64,000 bases of DNA from Chlamydiales bacterium. GTDB taxonomy: Bacteria > Chlamydiota > Chlamydiia > Chlamydiales > Simkaniaceae. Position 1 is the stretch's first letter, and every line of letters begins with the position of its first letter. Made by a program: the position numbers and the translations under genes. The stretch is from contig JACKPO010000003.1 in assembly GCA_024233515.1 (NCBI GenBank), forward strand, positions 1 through 64,000, given 5' to 3'. Positions 51,533 through 60,246 of this stretch are shown in pieces. The notes below the pieces were generated by a model. It searched no databases and had not been told where the DNA came from. It worked only from the letters and a program-made list of their open reading frames with translations.

Positions 51533-53485
51533 ATGGATAAAAAAACACTCGGCGATTATTCAATCATTAAGCAAATTGGACAGGGAACCTTAGGGAATGT
51601 CTATCTCGCAGAGCACCGTTTTGTCAAAGAGCAATATGTTTTAAAGGTTCTGCCAGAGGAACTTTCTACTGATCGAAACTTTATCCAACGGTTTGAAAAG
51701 GATGTCATAGCCCTTGCTAAGCTTGACCATCCCCATATTGTTAAGGTGCATAATGTTTCGTTCGCCGAAGGGTATTACTTCCTCGTCAACGACTGCATCG
51801 TTGATTGCTTTGGAGAGACAACAACACTCACGCAGTACCTAAGTGTGAATAAGCAGAGCTTGAATGAGAATGAGATTTTCGAGCTATTAACGCAGGTCGC
51901 TTCCGCATTGACCTATGCCCATCAGACCAAGTTTGGTGGAGAGACGTTGGTTCACCGCGGTCTCAAGATGAATAACATCTTGGTAGGAAAGGGTGAGCGG
52001 GGACTCCATGTCTATCTTTCGGACTTTGGTCTCTCTCATATTGTAGGGGAAGGGGCAATCTTAACGCGGATGTATAAGGTCCTTGCCGATGTTCTTTCTC
52101 TTGATATCGGAAAAGCGGGAGAGGAGAAGTACATGACGGGACCGTTTGAGTCGAACAAGCTTTCTCGTCTCCATGCCTCCTTTTTGCAAACCTATCACTT
52201 TTTAGCTCCAGAGCAGCGCATTTACCGCGAAAAACCTGTGGGACCTGCTGCCGACACCTATGCCTTTGGGGTGCTTACCTATTTCTTACTGATGCATTCT
52301 TTCCCAGAAGGAAATTTCCCCCGCCCTAGCCAGGTTAATCCCGACTTTAGACTGAATTGGGATCACCTCATCAATGAGTGTCTGAAACCTGATCCGACAA
52401 AACGTCCTGAATCTCTGTTGAAACTTCTCGATAGCTTAGCTCTTCCGCAGACGAGAAAAGTAGCACCGGCGCCTATTGAAGATGAAGCGATTTTAGATTG
52501 GGAAGATGAGGGGGGAGAGAGTCCACCTGAAGAGGTAGGCGGCGTTGCGACTCTTGTGGAGCAGGGAGAAATCACTCCTGCGCAGACAAAGCTTCTGAAA
52601 GAGGTGAGCCAAATGATCAAAGCCGATGCGAAGCCAGACTTAAAACCGCAAGAGATCAAGCGCCCAGAATATGATCCCGATCCCGCTGCGGCATTCCAAG
52701 TGGACAGCACCGTGGCCCGCTATGTTCCAAAGGAAAAAGAGATCAAAGACATTGAGCCGATCCAAACCGAGATGGTGGCGATCAAGGCTGGTGACTATTA
52801 CCATGGAAGTGATGAGGGCGGGCGGGACGAGAGACCTCGCCACATGGTGAGTCTCGAGAGCTATGCTCTAGATATCCACCCCGTCACAAACGAGCAATTT
52901 GTCCGCTTTCTAGAAATGATGGGAGGGGAGAAAGATGCCAACAATAACGATATCATTAACCTCCGAGAATCACGGATCCGCCGCCATGGAGGTAAACTGA
53001 GTATTGAATCGGGGTATGGAAAACACCCTGTCATCGGTGTGACCTGGTATGGAGCGATTGCGTATGCGAAGTGGGTCGGGAAACGTCTCCCTACAGAAGC
53101 GGAATGGGAAGTGGCTGCTTCTTGCTGCGAAGAGCTGATGTATACGACGGGGAATAGCATTGAGAGAACGCAAGCAAACTTCTTTAGCTCAGATACCATT
53201 GCGGTGAAGAGTTATCCCCCCAATAAACTTGGTCTCTTTGATATGGCAGGGAATGTCTATGAGTGGTGCCAAGATTGGTATGACTACAACTACTACGAAG
53301 TGGCGATGCAACGTCCTGATAATCCAAAAGGACCTCTCCAAGGAGTCTACCGGGTCCTTCGCGGCGGATGTTGGAAGAGTTTGAAGGATGACCTTCGCTG
53401 CTCTCATCGCCATCGGAATAACCCTGGAATCGTTAACCGCACTTACGGCTTCCGCTGCGCTGCTGATGTCAAAGAAGACGATTAG
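51533..53485 (+). CDS. pkn1: Pkn1-type Ser/Thr kinase fused to a formylglycine-generating-enzyme-like domain
   Basis: A 650-residue fusion. Kinase domain about 8-300: glycine loop IGQGTLGNVY (15-24), Lys in VLKVL (about 40), catalytic loop VHRGLKMNN, in which the catalytic Asp of HRD is replaced by Gly, then SDFGLS with the metal-binding Asp kept. Linker about 310-410, acidic and Pro-rich. The C-terminal 230 residues are an FGE-sulfatase/C-type-lectin-like domain (MVAIKAGDYYHGSDEGG, DIHPVTNEQFVRFL, RLPTEAEWEVAAS, GLFDMAGNVYEWCQDWY, RVLRGGCWK). This domain order is that of Chlamydia Pkn1. The 3' end overlaps the phosphatase gene by 20 bp. Confidence 0.93.
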   Translation: MDKKTLGDYSIIKQIGQGTLGNVYLAEHRFVKEQYVLKVLPEELSTDRNFIQRFEKDVIALAKLDHPHIVKVHNVSFAEGYYFLVNDCIVDCFGETTTLTQYLSVNKQSLNENEIFELLTQVASALTYAHQTKFGGETLVHRGLKMNNILVGKGERGLHVYLSDFGLSHIVGEGAILTRMYKVLADVLSLDIGKAGEEKYMTGPFESNKLSRLHASFLQTYHFLAPEQRIYREKPVGPAADTYAFGVLTYFLLMHSFPEGNFPRPSQVNPDFRLNWDHLINECLKPDPTKRPESLLKLLDSLALPQTRKVAPAPIEDEAILDWEDEGGESPPEEVGGVATLVEQGEITPAQTKLLKEVSQMIKADAKPDLKPQEIKRPEYDPDPAAAFQVDSTVARYVPKEKEIKDIEPIQTEMVAIKAGDYYHGSDEGGRDERPRHMVSLESYALDIHPVTNEQFVRFLEMMGGEKDANNNDIINLRESRIRRHGGKLSIESGYGKHPVIGVTWYGAIAYAKWVGKRLPTEAEWEVAASCCEELMYTTGNSIERTQANFFSSDTIAVKSYPPNKLGLFDMAGNVYEWCQDWYDYNYYEVAMQRPDNPKGPLQGVYRVLRGGCWKSLKDDLRCSHRHRNNPGIVNRTYGFRCAADVKEDD

Positions 53486-53942
53486 TGTGCTCTTTGTGTG
53501 CGTTGGCAACATCTGCCGCTCGCCAGCTTTAAAAGGGATGATGGAACACCTTCTGAAAGAGAGGGGAATTCACGCAGATATTGAAAGCTGTGGGCTTCAT
53601 GCCACCTTTTTAGGGAATCCTCCTGATCGAAGGATGGTCGAAGGGGCAAGCAAGCGGGGGATCACCCTGGAGAATCGCGCTAAAATGTTCGAGGCCTCTT
53701 ATTTCGATCGGTTTGATGCGATCTTTTGCGTGACCCATGATGTTCAAAAAGCGATTCAAGCCATGGCGCATACGCCTGCTCATCAAAAAAAGATCTATCT
53801 CGCGACCGCCTTTTCTGAAAAATTTAAGGGGGAGGAAATCCCAGACCCTTATTTTGGCGGAGAGAAAGGATTCGATCATGCTTGGGAGATGATCGAAGAG
53901 TCTTGCCAAGGAATTCTAAAAGCTTTAGACTCGCTCACATGA
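53466..53942 (+). CDS. Low-molecular-weight protein tyrosine phosphatase
   Basis: A 158-residue protein with the LMW-PTP signature C-x5-R-S in VLFVCVGNICRSPALKG (near residue 9-20) and the general-acid Asp in IPDPYFGGEKGFDHAWEMIEES (near 122). Such enzymes remove phosphate from Tyr (and act on arginine phosphate in some bacteria). ATG 53466 lies inside the 3' end of pkn1; the longer frame (53388) would add 26 residues with no family match. It overlaps ispH by 4 bp. The overlap with a kinase gene suggests a signalling pair. Confidence 0.9.
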   Translation: MSKKTISVLFVCVGNICRSPALKGMMEHLLKERGIHADIESCGLHATFLGNPPDRRMVEGASKRGITLENRAKMFEASYFDRFDAIFCVTHDVQKAIQAMAHTPAHQKKIYLATAFSEKFKGEEIPDPYFGGEKGFDHAWEMIEESCQGILKALDSLT

Positions 53943-54874
53943 AATTATTACTTTCCAAGCCTCGAGGCTTCTGCGCGGGCGTTGTTCGCGCCATTGAAAC
54001 AGTTGAAAAGGCGCTCCAAATTTGGGGAGCCCCGATCTATGTGAAACATCAGATTGTTCACAATCGCCATGTCGTCGAAGACCTCGAGAAAAAGGGAGCG
54101 ATCTTTATCGAAGACCTATCTGAAGTTCCTGAAGGATCCCGGATTATTTATTCTGCTCATGGCATCCCCCCTTCTGTTCGAGAAGAGGCGAAGAGGCGGA
54201 GCCTTATTGAAATCGATGCCTCATGTGGTCTTGTGATTCGCGTTCATTCGGCCGCAAAGCGGTATGCAAAGAAGGGGTATCATATTCTCCTGATTGGACA
54301 CCGAAACCATGTCGAAGTGATTGGAACCGCTGGAGAGGCCCCAGAAGAGACAACGATTATCGAATCGGTTGCCGATGTTGAAAAACTGACGTTTCCGAAG
54401 GAGCAGCGCCTCTTCTACACGACACAAACGACCCTCAGCTTAGATGATGTTAAAGAGATCACCGATGCGCTGAAGGAGAAATTTCCTTTCATCGAAACCC
54501 TTCCGAGCTCCTCAATCTGCTATGCGACGACCAATCGGCAGCTTGCCCTTCGCGAAATTACCCACTCCGTAGACCTTGTCCTTGTTGTGGGAGATCCCAC
54601 CAGTTCGAACTCAAATCGGCTCGTTGAAGTGGCACGTAAACGGGGCGTTCCAGGCTATCTCATCAACAGTCCCGATGAGATCGATCCCTCTTGGCTAAAT
54701 GAAGTCAATGCCATTGGCCTAACAGCTGGCGCATCCACTCCTGAGTCGGTGGTGCAGCAGTGCATCGAGACCCTCCGCATTCTCGGTGTGACCTCGACTG
54801 AAGAGGTTGAGTACACCGAAGAAAACGTCTTCTTCGAACTCCCCAAAGAGGTCCTTTCTACTTCTTCTTCGTAA
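53939..54874 (+). CDS. ispH: 4-hydroxy-3-methylbut-2-enyl diphosphate reductase
   Basis: A 311-residue last enzyme of the MEP isoprenoid pathway; a 4Fe-4S protein that forms IPP and DMAPP. The three cluster cysteines are visible: KPRGFCAGVVRAIETVE (12), IDASCGLVIRVH (near 96) and SSSICYATTNRQ (near 198). HGIPPSVREEA and LTAGASTPE are also typical. The usual second-Cys motif is CPxVxKVH; here it is CGLVIRVH, a divergent but aligned form. Coupled to the phosphatase gene by ATGA. The stop overlaps the convergent gene by 17 bp. Confidence 0.95.
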   Translation: MKLLLSKPRGFCAGVVRAIETVEKALQIWGAPIYVKHQIVHNRHVVEDLEKKGAIFIEDLSEVPEGSRIIYSAHGIPPSVREEAKRRSLIEIDASCGLVIRVHSAAKRYAKKGYHILLIGHRNHVEVIGTAGEAPEETTIIESVADVEKLTFPKEQRLFYTTQTTLSLDDVKEITDALKEKFPFIETLPSSSICYATTNRQLALREITHSVDLVLVVGDPTSSNSNRLVEVARKRGVPGYLINSPDEIDPSWLNEVNAIGLTAGASTPESVVQQCIETLRILGVTSTEEVEYTEENVFFELPKEVLSTSSS

Positions 54875-55508
54875 CTTCTTCGAACTTTTTTACAATGAGA
54901 TATTTGCCATCGGAATCTAAAGTATAAGCTTTCGCAGGCATTTCAGCGAGTGGTGTTCCCTCAGCTATAATATGAGGAAGGAGGGCCTGAACGAATTCTC
55001 GGAATGCATCGACTTCTCGATCGTCTCTAATCCGTTTCTTAAAGCTTTCAGAAGCGTTTAAGTCGTTTAACATGGCAGTTGTCAGTTGTGAAGCTGTGAA
55101 GTCCTTACAACTCGGCATGTTAAGGACCCGATAAAGCATTCCAAACCGATTTGCAAAACTCTTCCAATCGACATCCTTTTTGCCAATAATGTCTTTAGAT
55201 TCTGTCTTGACTGGAGTTTGCTTACTGGAAGAGGTGGTAGATGTAACGCCGGAGCCTTTGTGTTGGGATGAATCGTCATCATCTTTAGTGGAAGGGGATT
55301 GCCGAGTGAGGAAAGACCAGAGGGCATAGACGAGCCCAAGGAGGAGGGCACCAATGGCGAGGGGCTTAGCATTTTTTTTAGCAAAATCACTCATGCTGGA
55401 GAGGGTATCGGGGCGAGGCGTGTAGGAGCCACCGGTATAGTCGAAGCTGGGGGTGAATTGTGGCCCTGTAGGAGGGTTCACACTGGGAGGGGGAATAATA
55501 TCTACCAT
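54858..55508 (-). CDS. Single-pass membrane protein of unknown function
   Basis: A 216-residue protein. The N-terminal 50 residues are rich in Pro, Thr and Gly (MVDIIPPPSVNPPTGPQFTP). One membrane helix at about 50-68 (KPLAIGALLLGLVYALWSFL) is followed by a Ser/Thr/Asp/Lys-rich linker and a helical C-terminal domain (DWKSFANRFGMLYRVLNMPSC..., EVDAFREFVQALLPHIIAEG). No signal peptide and only one hydrophobic segment. ATG 55508 has AAAGGAA upstream; an open frame extends to 55583. No family recognised. Confidence 0.77.
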   Translation of the reverse strand: MVDIIPPPSVNPPTGPQFTPSFDYTGGSYTPRPDTLSSMSDFAKKNAKPLAIGALLLGLVYALWSFLTRQSPSTKDDDDSSQHKGSGVTSTTSSSKQTPVKTESKDIIGKKDVDWKSFANRFGMLYRVLNMPSCKDFTASQLTTAMLNDLNASESFKKRIRDDREVDAFREFVQALLPHIIAEGTPLAEMPAKAYTLDSDGKYLIVKKFEEVTKKK

Positions 55509-55705
55509 AAATAAATTCCTTTCATTGGATCCGCTCTCTTCGTAGAGACAAGGGATCGGAGATTTTTGCCATGAGTATAGCAAAGAACCTATTGAGTATG
55601 AAAGAATTTCTTCGCCTTTTAGGTAGATTTTTTCTTTGATCGCAATCCCCTTTTCTTTTTAAGATTCATTTGATACACTCTTCGGAAATTTATGGAGGAA
55701 AGGCA

Positions 55706-55792
55706 GTGCTGAATCAAAAAATTTATTTTCACCCTATAGAGATTGACTATGCTCTTGCAGAGTTTTGTCTCTATTTGCAAAGGAGGTCCTAA
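55706..55792 (+). CDS. Possible 28-residue upstream ORF coupled to the next gene
   Basis: GTG start with GGAGGAAAGG 3-10 bases upstream; the product MLNQKIYFHPIEIDYALAEF... ends at a TAA that shares one base with the next ATG (TAATG). Either a small leader peptide or a chance frame. Nothing else was seen between 55509 and 55705. Confidence 0.35.
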   Translation: MLNQKIYFHPIEIDYALAEFCLYLQRRS

Positions 55793-56934
55793 TGCTTTAC
55801 GGTTCAGAACTACCGTTTAAATCAATTGCCCCTGCTTTAGCTACAGCTCCTCTTTTCTATATGGGCGCTCGCTATGGCAAAATAGAGGGAGCTGCAAAGG
55901 GAACTCTCTTTGTTGCCCTAGCAGCCCTAGCGCGAGGAATCCATGAAAAAGGATGTTATATAACGGGGAGAACTTTTTGTAAGGACTACGACATTTACTA
56001 CGATGGAGCCTCGGTAGGACTCATTGCACTTGGAATGGTTGCAATCAAAACCTCATTCAAAACCCGCCTTGTGATCGGGGCCCTTCTATTTGGAACTCAA
56101 AAATATTTGGAGATCGTTAACCGAAATCCAAATATGGTTTCCTTGATCAAAAATGCAACGAAAGACAATATCGACGAAACAATAACACGTATCGAAACCT
56201 CTTTTGGAGAAGGGTTTTCCCGAGACAATCCGCTCATTTCCTACGTTAGGTATAAGTATTTTAAACGAATGAAGAAGCTTTTTACAAAGGAAGAACTTAA
56301 GAACTTTTACAATAATCCTACATCTACTTATTCTACCTATTCTCAAGAACATGAAAAATACAAATATGCATGTCATAAACATTCGAATATTAAAGATTGT
56401 ATCGATATTCTTAATTATTTAGACCTTTTTAATTTGGCCCTATTTCAAAATTTAGAGGTTGGAGATGAACGGGATCGAGCAAAGATTGCTGAGTACATGG
56501 AAAAGGAAGGAAACCTCATTAAAGCATGGTGGAAGGGATTGGGTGCGCTCAAAAATGCCACCAAAGCAACCTGCGATACTGTGATGAATCAGGCTTCAAA
56601 GAGTGTTGAACAATTCCTTAAACCAGGCAATACACATCTTTGCCATCTTAGATGGAATTATTTTGAGAAAATGGAAGAGCTCTTTACAAAGGAAGAGCTT
56701 AAAGAGCGTATGATAAATCCTGAGTCTACCCTCAGTGAGCAGTACACGGCTTATCGGAAATCTGCAAACACACTTCTCCTCATTAAAAATTGTATCTATC
56801 TTCTTGATAGGTTAGATCTAGCGGACCTTTCTTTGTTTAAAGCTTTAGAAGAAGTAGATGAAAAGGATCAAGCAGAGGTGGCTAAGTACATGCAAGAGAA
56901 AGGAAATCTTATCAAAGCAAGGTGGGAGAAATAG
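55792..56934 (+). CDS. Membrane protein with internally duplicated C-terminal domain, unknown function
   Basis: A 380-residue product. Residues 1-110 are hydrophobic (segments about 10-26, 33-50, 71-88 and 90-106). The rest contains two copies of a roughly 95-residue helical unit: copy 1 at nt 56240-56537 and copy 2 at nt 56640-56931, both with YFxxMxxLFTKEELK near the start and EYMEKEGNLIKAWW / KYMQEKGNLIKARW at the end. No family recognised. AAGGAGG lies 6 bases before ATG 55792. The layout is like the product at 42797-43771. Confidence 0.8.
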   Translation: MLYGSELPFKSIAPALATAPLFYMGARYGKIEGAAKGTLFVALAALARGIHEKGCYITGRTFCKDYDIYYDGASVGLIALGMVAIKTSFKTRLVIGALLFGTQKYLEIVNRNPNMVSLIKNATKDNIDETITRIETSFGEGFSRDNPLISYVRYKYFKRMKKLFTKEELKNFYNNPTSTYSTYSQEHEKYKYACHKHSNIKDCIDILNYLDLFNLALFQNLEVGDERDRAKIAEYMEKEGNLIKAWWKGLGALKNATKATCDTVMNQASKSVEQFLKPGNTHLCHLRWNYFEKMEELFTKEELKERMINPESTLSEQYTAYRKSANTLLLIKNCIYLLDRLDLADLSLFKALEEVDEKDQAEVAKYMQEKGNLIKARWEK

Positions 56935-56977
56935 GTTCCGTGTTATGATCTCTAACATGAATCAAAAGTTGGTTTTT

Positions 56978-57077
56978 GGCTACGCCTTTTTTGCAGCAAA
57001 TTTCTTGCCTTCACCTTCCGCCCTGTGCTCGCACAAGGGTCGCCCCGCTCCAGGCAAAAAATTTGCGCGAGCCGCCT
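56978..57077. repeat. Palindromic element related to the 163-167-bp family, short copy
   Basis: GCAAATTTCTTGCCT (56996-57010) pairs with AGGCAAAAAATTTGC (57052-57066). Outer GGCTACGC/GCGAGCC pieces extend it. A central CCCTGTG/CACAAGGG hairpin with one bulge lies at 57021-57039. It shares the AAATTTC...CTTCC left core with copy 1. It lies between two genes of the same strand and occupies much of the 233-bp gap. Confidence 0.55.
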
Positions 57078-57167
57078 TGGAGAACATCATAAATTTTTAA
57101 ACATCCTCAACTGCTCGATAGGTTCAAGGATTGAATTAAATCCGAGAACGGAGGATAAAGAAATTTT

Positions 57168-59030
57168 ATGAAAGAAAAACAACCAACCATCAGTCAAATT
57201 GATAAGGGGTCGATGCGGCGGATCCTCGGGGTCGGGGACCTGTTTGCGGTCGGCTATGGCGACCTGGGATCGTCGATCTATTATGCTCTGGGGATTACCG
57301 CATTTTATGCGCTGGGTGCGGCGCCGATCAGCTTAGCAATCGCAGGGCTTGTCTTTGCTTGTACAGCCCTTTCGTATGCTGAGCTTTCATCGATGCTCAA
57401 AGACAGTGGGGGATCGGCAAGTTTTGCCCGCCATGCGTTTAATGATTTAATCTCGTTTATCGCGGGGTGGGGCCTTCTTCTCGATTTTATTGTAACGATT
57501 GCGATCTCTTCTTATTCGATTTCACCTTATCTGGCGTTTTTCTTAGCGCCGCTTAAGGTGACCTCTTTTAAGATTGGGTTCACCCTCTGCGTGATTGCGA
57601 TTCTCTTTATGATTAACTTTTTTGGGGCGAAGAACTCTGCCAAGATGAGTTGGTTTTTAACGACGTTGACTCTCTCTACCCAAGTGCTTATTGTCATTGT
57701 GGGGGTGATTTGGTTTATCCATTTTCCTGATGTGTGGGAGCATCTGAAAATTGGAATCAAAGGGTCTGTTTGGTCTCCTTCATGGCCCGATTTTTGGAAA
57801 GGGACCGCGATGGCGATGGTTGCCTATACGGGGATCGAGTCAATGGCGCAGCTCAGTGGAGAGGCAAAACATCCTGCGAAGACTGTGCCGAAGGCGATGA
57901 TGCTTGCAATGGGAATGCTCCTCTTTGTCTATATTGGAATCGCGGTGGTGGCTTTGAATGCTTTGACGCCGCAAGAACTCAGCACCAAGTTTTTTGAAGA
58001 TCCGATTGCAGGGATTGTTTCGAAGCTTCCCCTTGGAGCGAATATCTTAGGGGGATGGGTTGGTCTTCTTGCTGCAGTCATCCTTTTTGTAGCAGCCAAT
58101 GCAGGACTCATGGGCGCCTCAAGGCTCTCCTTTAATATGGGAGAAAACTACCAACTGCCGCGGACTGTCTATAAACTTCATAAAAAGCATAAGACCCCTT
58201 ATGTCAGTTTAGGAATTTTTGCTGTTTTAGCGATGATCATTGTGATCGCTGCAAGAGGAAAGCTGACTTTCCTTGCGAACCTCTACAACTTCGGGGCGAT
58301 GCTTGCGTTCTTCATGACCCATCTGTCGCTCATCTATTTGCGGATTAAACGGCCCGATATGAAACGTCCTTTTAAGGTTCCGTTCAATATCAAGGTCGGA
58401 AAATATTCCCTTCCGATCACCGGGATTTTAGGGGGGCTCGCAACGGCTGCGACCTGGTGTTTGGTGGTGATTACAAAACCAGATGGCCGCTATCTTGGAT
58501 TCACATGGATTATTCTTGGTCTAGCGATGTATTTTTTCTATCGTAAGCGTCATGCGATTGCGCCAGCAGCAAAGGTTGAGATCCAAAAAATCAAGGTTCC
58601 AGAATTTGAAGCGAAAAAATACAAAAAGATCCTCGTTCCAACTCGAGGAGGACGGGAAACACAAACGGTTCAAATGGCTTGTGAAATGGGAAAACTCCAT
58701 GGCGCAGAAGTAACAGCTGTCCACGTGGTCGAAGTTCCCTTTTCTCTTCCCCTCGAAATTCCACTCCCTCATCGCTCCCTTGTTGCAGAATCGATCCTTA
58801 AGCGGGCAGAAGCGATCGGGCGGGAGTTCAATATGCGGGTGAACCTGCGGATCGTTCAAGCTCGAACAATTGACGCAGCAATCCTCGAGCTGATCGAAAA
58901 TGAGAAGTATGACCTTCTTGTCATGGGGGCGATTGTGTCCGCTGGAGGTTCGAAAGGTTACGGTCCCATCGTCGAACGGGTCCTGAAAGAGTCTGCTTGT
59001 CCCGTCTGGATCAGCTGCATGTCGATTTGA
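57168..59030 (+). CDS. APC-family amino acid permease with C-terminal universal stress protein domain
   Basis: A 620-residue protein. Residues 18-465 are an APC-type permease with about 12 helices: FAVGYGDLGSSIYYALGITA opens helix 1, with the unwound GDLGSS segment, and YTGIESMAQLSGEAKHPAKTVP is the helix 6 region. Residues 485-620 form a UspA-like domain (YKKILVPTRGGRETQTVQMACEMG, YDLLVMGAIVSAGGSKGYGPIVERVLKES with the G-x2-G-x9-G-like nucleotide loop). Permease-USP fusions are known and suggest nucleotide control of transport. Substrate unknown. Confidence 0.9.
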   Translation: MKEKQPTISQIDKGSMRRILGVGDLFAVGYGDLGSSIYYALGITAFYALGAAPISLAIAGLVFACTALSYAELSSMLKDSGGSASFARHAFNDLISFIAGWGLLLDFIVTIAISSYSISPYLAFFLAPLKVTSFKIGFTLCVIAILFMINFFGAKNSAKMSWFLTTLTLSTQVLIVIVGVIWFIHFPDVWEHLKIGIKGSVWSPSWPDFWKGTAMAMVAYTGIESMAQLSGEAKHPAKTVPKAMMLAMGMLLFVYIGIAVVALNALTPQELSTKFFEDPIAGIVSKLPLGANILGGWVGLLAAVILFVAANAGLMGASRLSFNMGENYQLPRTVYKLHKKHKTPYVSLGIFAVLAMIIVIAARGKLTFLANLYNFGAMLAFFMTHLSLIYLRIKRPDMKRPFKVPFNIKVGKYSLPITGILGGLATAATWCLVVITKPDGRYLGFTWIILGLAMYFFYRKRHAIAPAAKVEIQKIKVPEFEAKKYKKILVPTRGGRETQTVQMACEMGKLHGAEVTAVHVVEVPFSLPLEIPLPHRSLVAESILKRAEAIGREFNMRVNLRIVQARTIDAAILELIENEKYDLLVMGAIVSAGGSKGYGPIVERVLKESACPVWISCMSI

Positions 59031-59079
59031 CAGAAATCTCAATTTTGGATAATCTGAAGTAAAACTGCAGATTGTCCAT

Positions 59080-60246
59080 ATGACTAATTATAAGAGATTT
59101 ATAGAGAAAGAACTCAGGGAACTCGCTAAGGGTTACCCGGTTGTGACCGTGATCGGCCCTCGCCAATCGGGTAAAACGACCTTAACGACACACGTCTTTA
59201 AGGACAAGCCGTACGTCAACCTTGAGCAAATTGATGTTCAGGAAATGGCTAACGATGATCCCAGAGGATTTTTAGAAAAATATCCTCATGGGGCCATTCT
59301 AGACGAAATTCAAAGAACTCCCAAGCTCCTCTCTTATATTCAAGTTGTCGTAGACCAAAAAGATCAAAAGGGGATGTTTATCTTAACGGGAAGTCATCAG
59401 ATGGCGCTTCATGAAGCGATCTCTCAATCGTTAGCTGGTCGAACAGCTTTGCTCACACTCCTTCCCTTGAGCTTAGCAGAATTAGAAGCAAGCGGTGTTC
59501 ATCAAGACCTTGATACGAGTATATTTTATGGGGGATATCCTAGAATTTACAAAGATAAGTTAGATCCTACAAGAGCTTATCGGAGTTATTTTCAAACCTA
59601 TGTCGAAAGAGACCTAAGACAACTGATTCACATCCGAGATTTAAGCCAGTTTCAGCGATTCATCAAAGTCTGTGTTGGAAGGATTGGACAGATTCTCAAT
59701 CTTGAAGGGATTGCAGGTGATGTCGGGATTTCCTCAAATACGGTTAAAGAATGGCTCTCGATCTTAGAGGCGTCGTTTATTATTTTTCGGTTGCAGCCCT
59801 ATTTTGAAAACTTTGGGAAAAGAGCGATCAAAGCTCCGAAGCTTTATTTTTCTGATGTCGGTCTTGCAACCTATCTTTTAGGGATTGAAAACTTAGAGCA
59901 ACTTTCTCGTGATCCTTTGAGAGGAAATTTGGTTGAAAACTTGGTTGTTTTAGAATTGATGAAGGGGAGGCAGAATCAAGGATTAGATCCCCAATTGTAT
60001 TTTTATCGGGACGCTCATCAAAATGAGGTGGATGTCATTTACCAAAAAGGGCGACAACTTGTCCCGATTGAAGTCAAAGCAGGGAGAACCTTTCATCGTG
60101 AATTTTTGAAAAACTTAGAGTTTTTTAAGGAGCTTGTCGGAGAAAGATGTGAGGGGGGCTACCTTATCTATTCCGGTGATGAAGAGCAAAAAATCCAAGC
60201 CCATCGCGTGATTAATTACCGGTCTGCATCAGACGTCACGAAGTGA
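59080..60246 (+). CDS. AAA ATPase with C-terminal DUF4143 domain, second member
   Basis: A 388-residue protein. Walker A VIGPRQSGKTTL near 26, Walker B GAILDEIQRTP near 74, sensor FILTGSHQMAL, then a winged-helix-like region (NLEGIAGDVGISSNTVKEWLS). The C-terminal DUF4143 part has NEVDVIYQKG...PIEVKAG, again the D...E-x-K pattern. Same broad family as the product at 12834-13985 but only distantly alike. TATGACTAATT start with little ribosome site. It converges with oppF and overlaps it by 31 bp. Confidence 0.87.
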   Translation: MTNYKRFIEKELRELAKGYPVVTVIGPRQSGKTTLTTHVFKDKPYVNLEQIDVQEMANDDPRGFLEKYPHGAILDEIQRTPKLLSYIQVVVDQKDQKGMFILTGSHQMALHEAISQSLAGRTALLTLLPLSLAELEASGVHQDLDTSIFYGGYPRIYKDKLDPTRAYRSYFQTYVERDLRQLIHIRDLSQFQRFIKVCVGRIGQILNLEGIAGDVGISSNTVKEWLSILEASFIIFRLQPYFENFGKRAIKAPKLYFSDVGLATYLLGIENLEQLSRDPLRGNLVENLVVLELMKGRQNQGLDPQLYFYRDAHQNEVDVIYQKGRQLVPIEVKAGRTFHREFLKNLEFFKELVGERCEGGYLIYSGDEEQKIQAHRVINYRSASDVTK

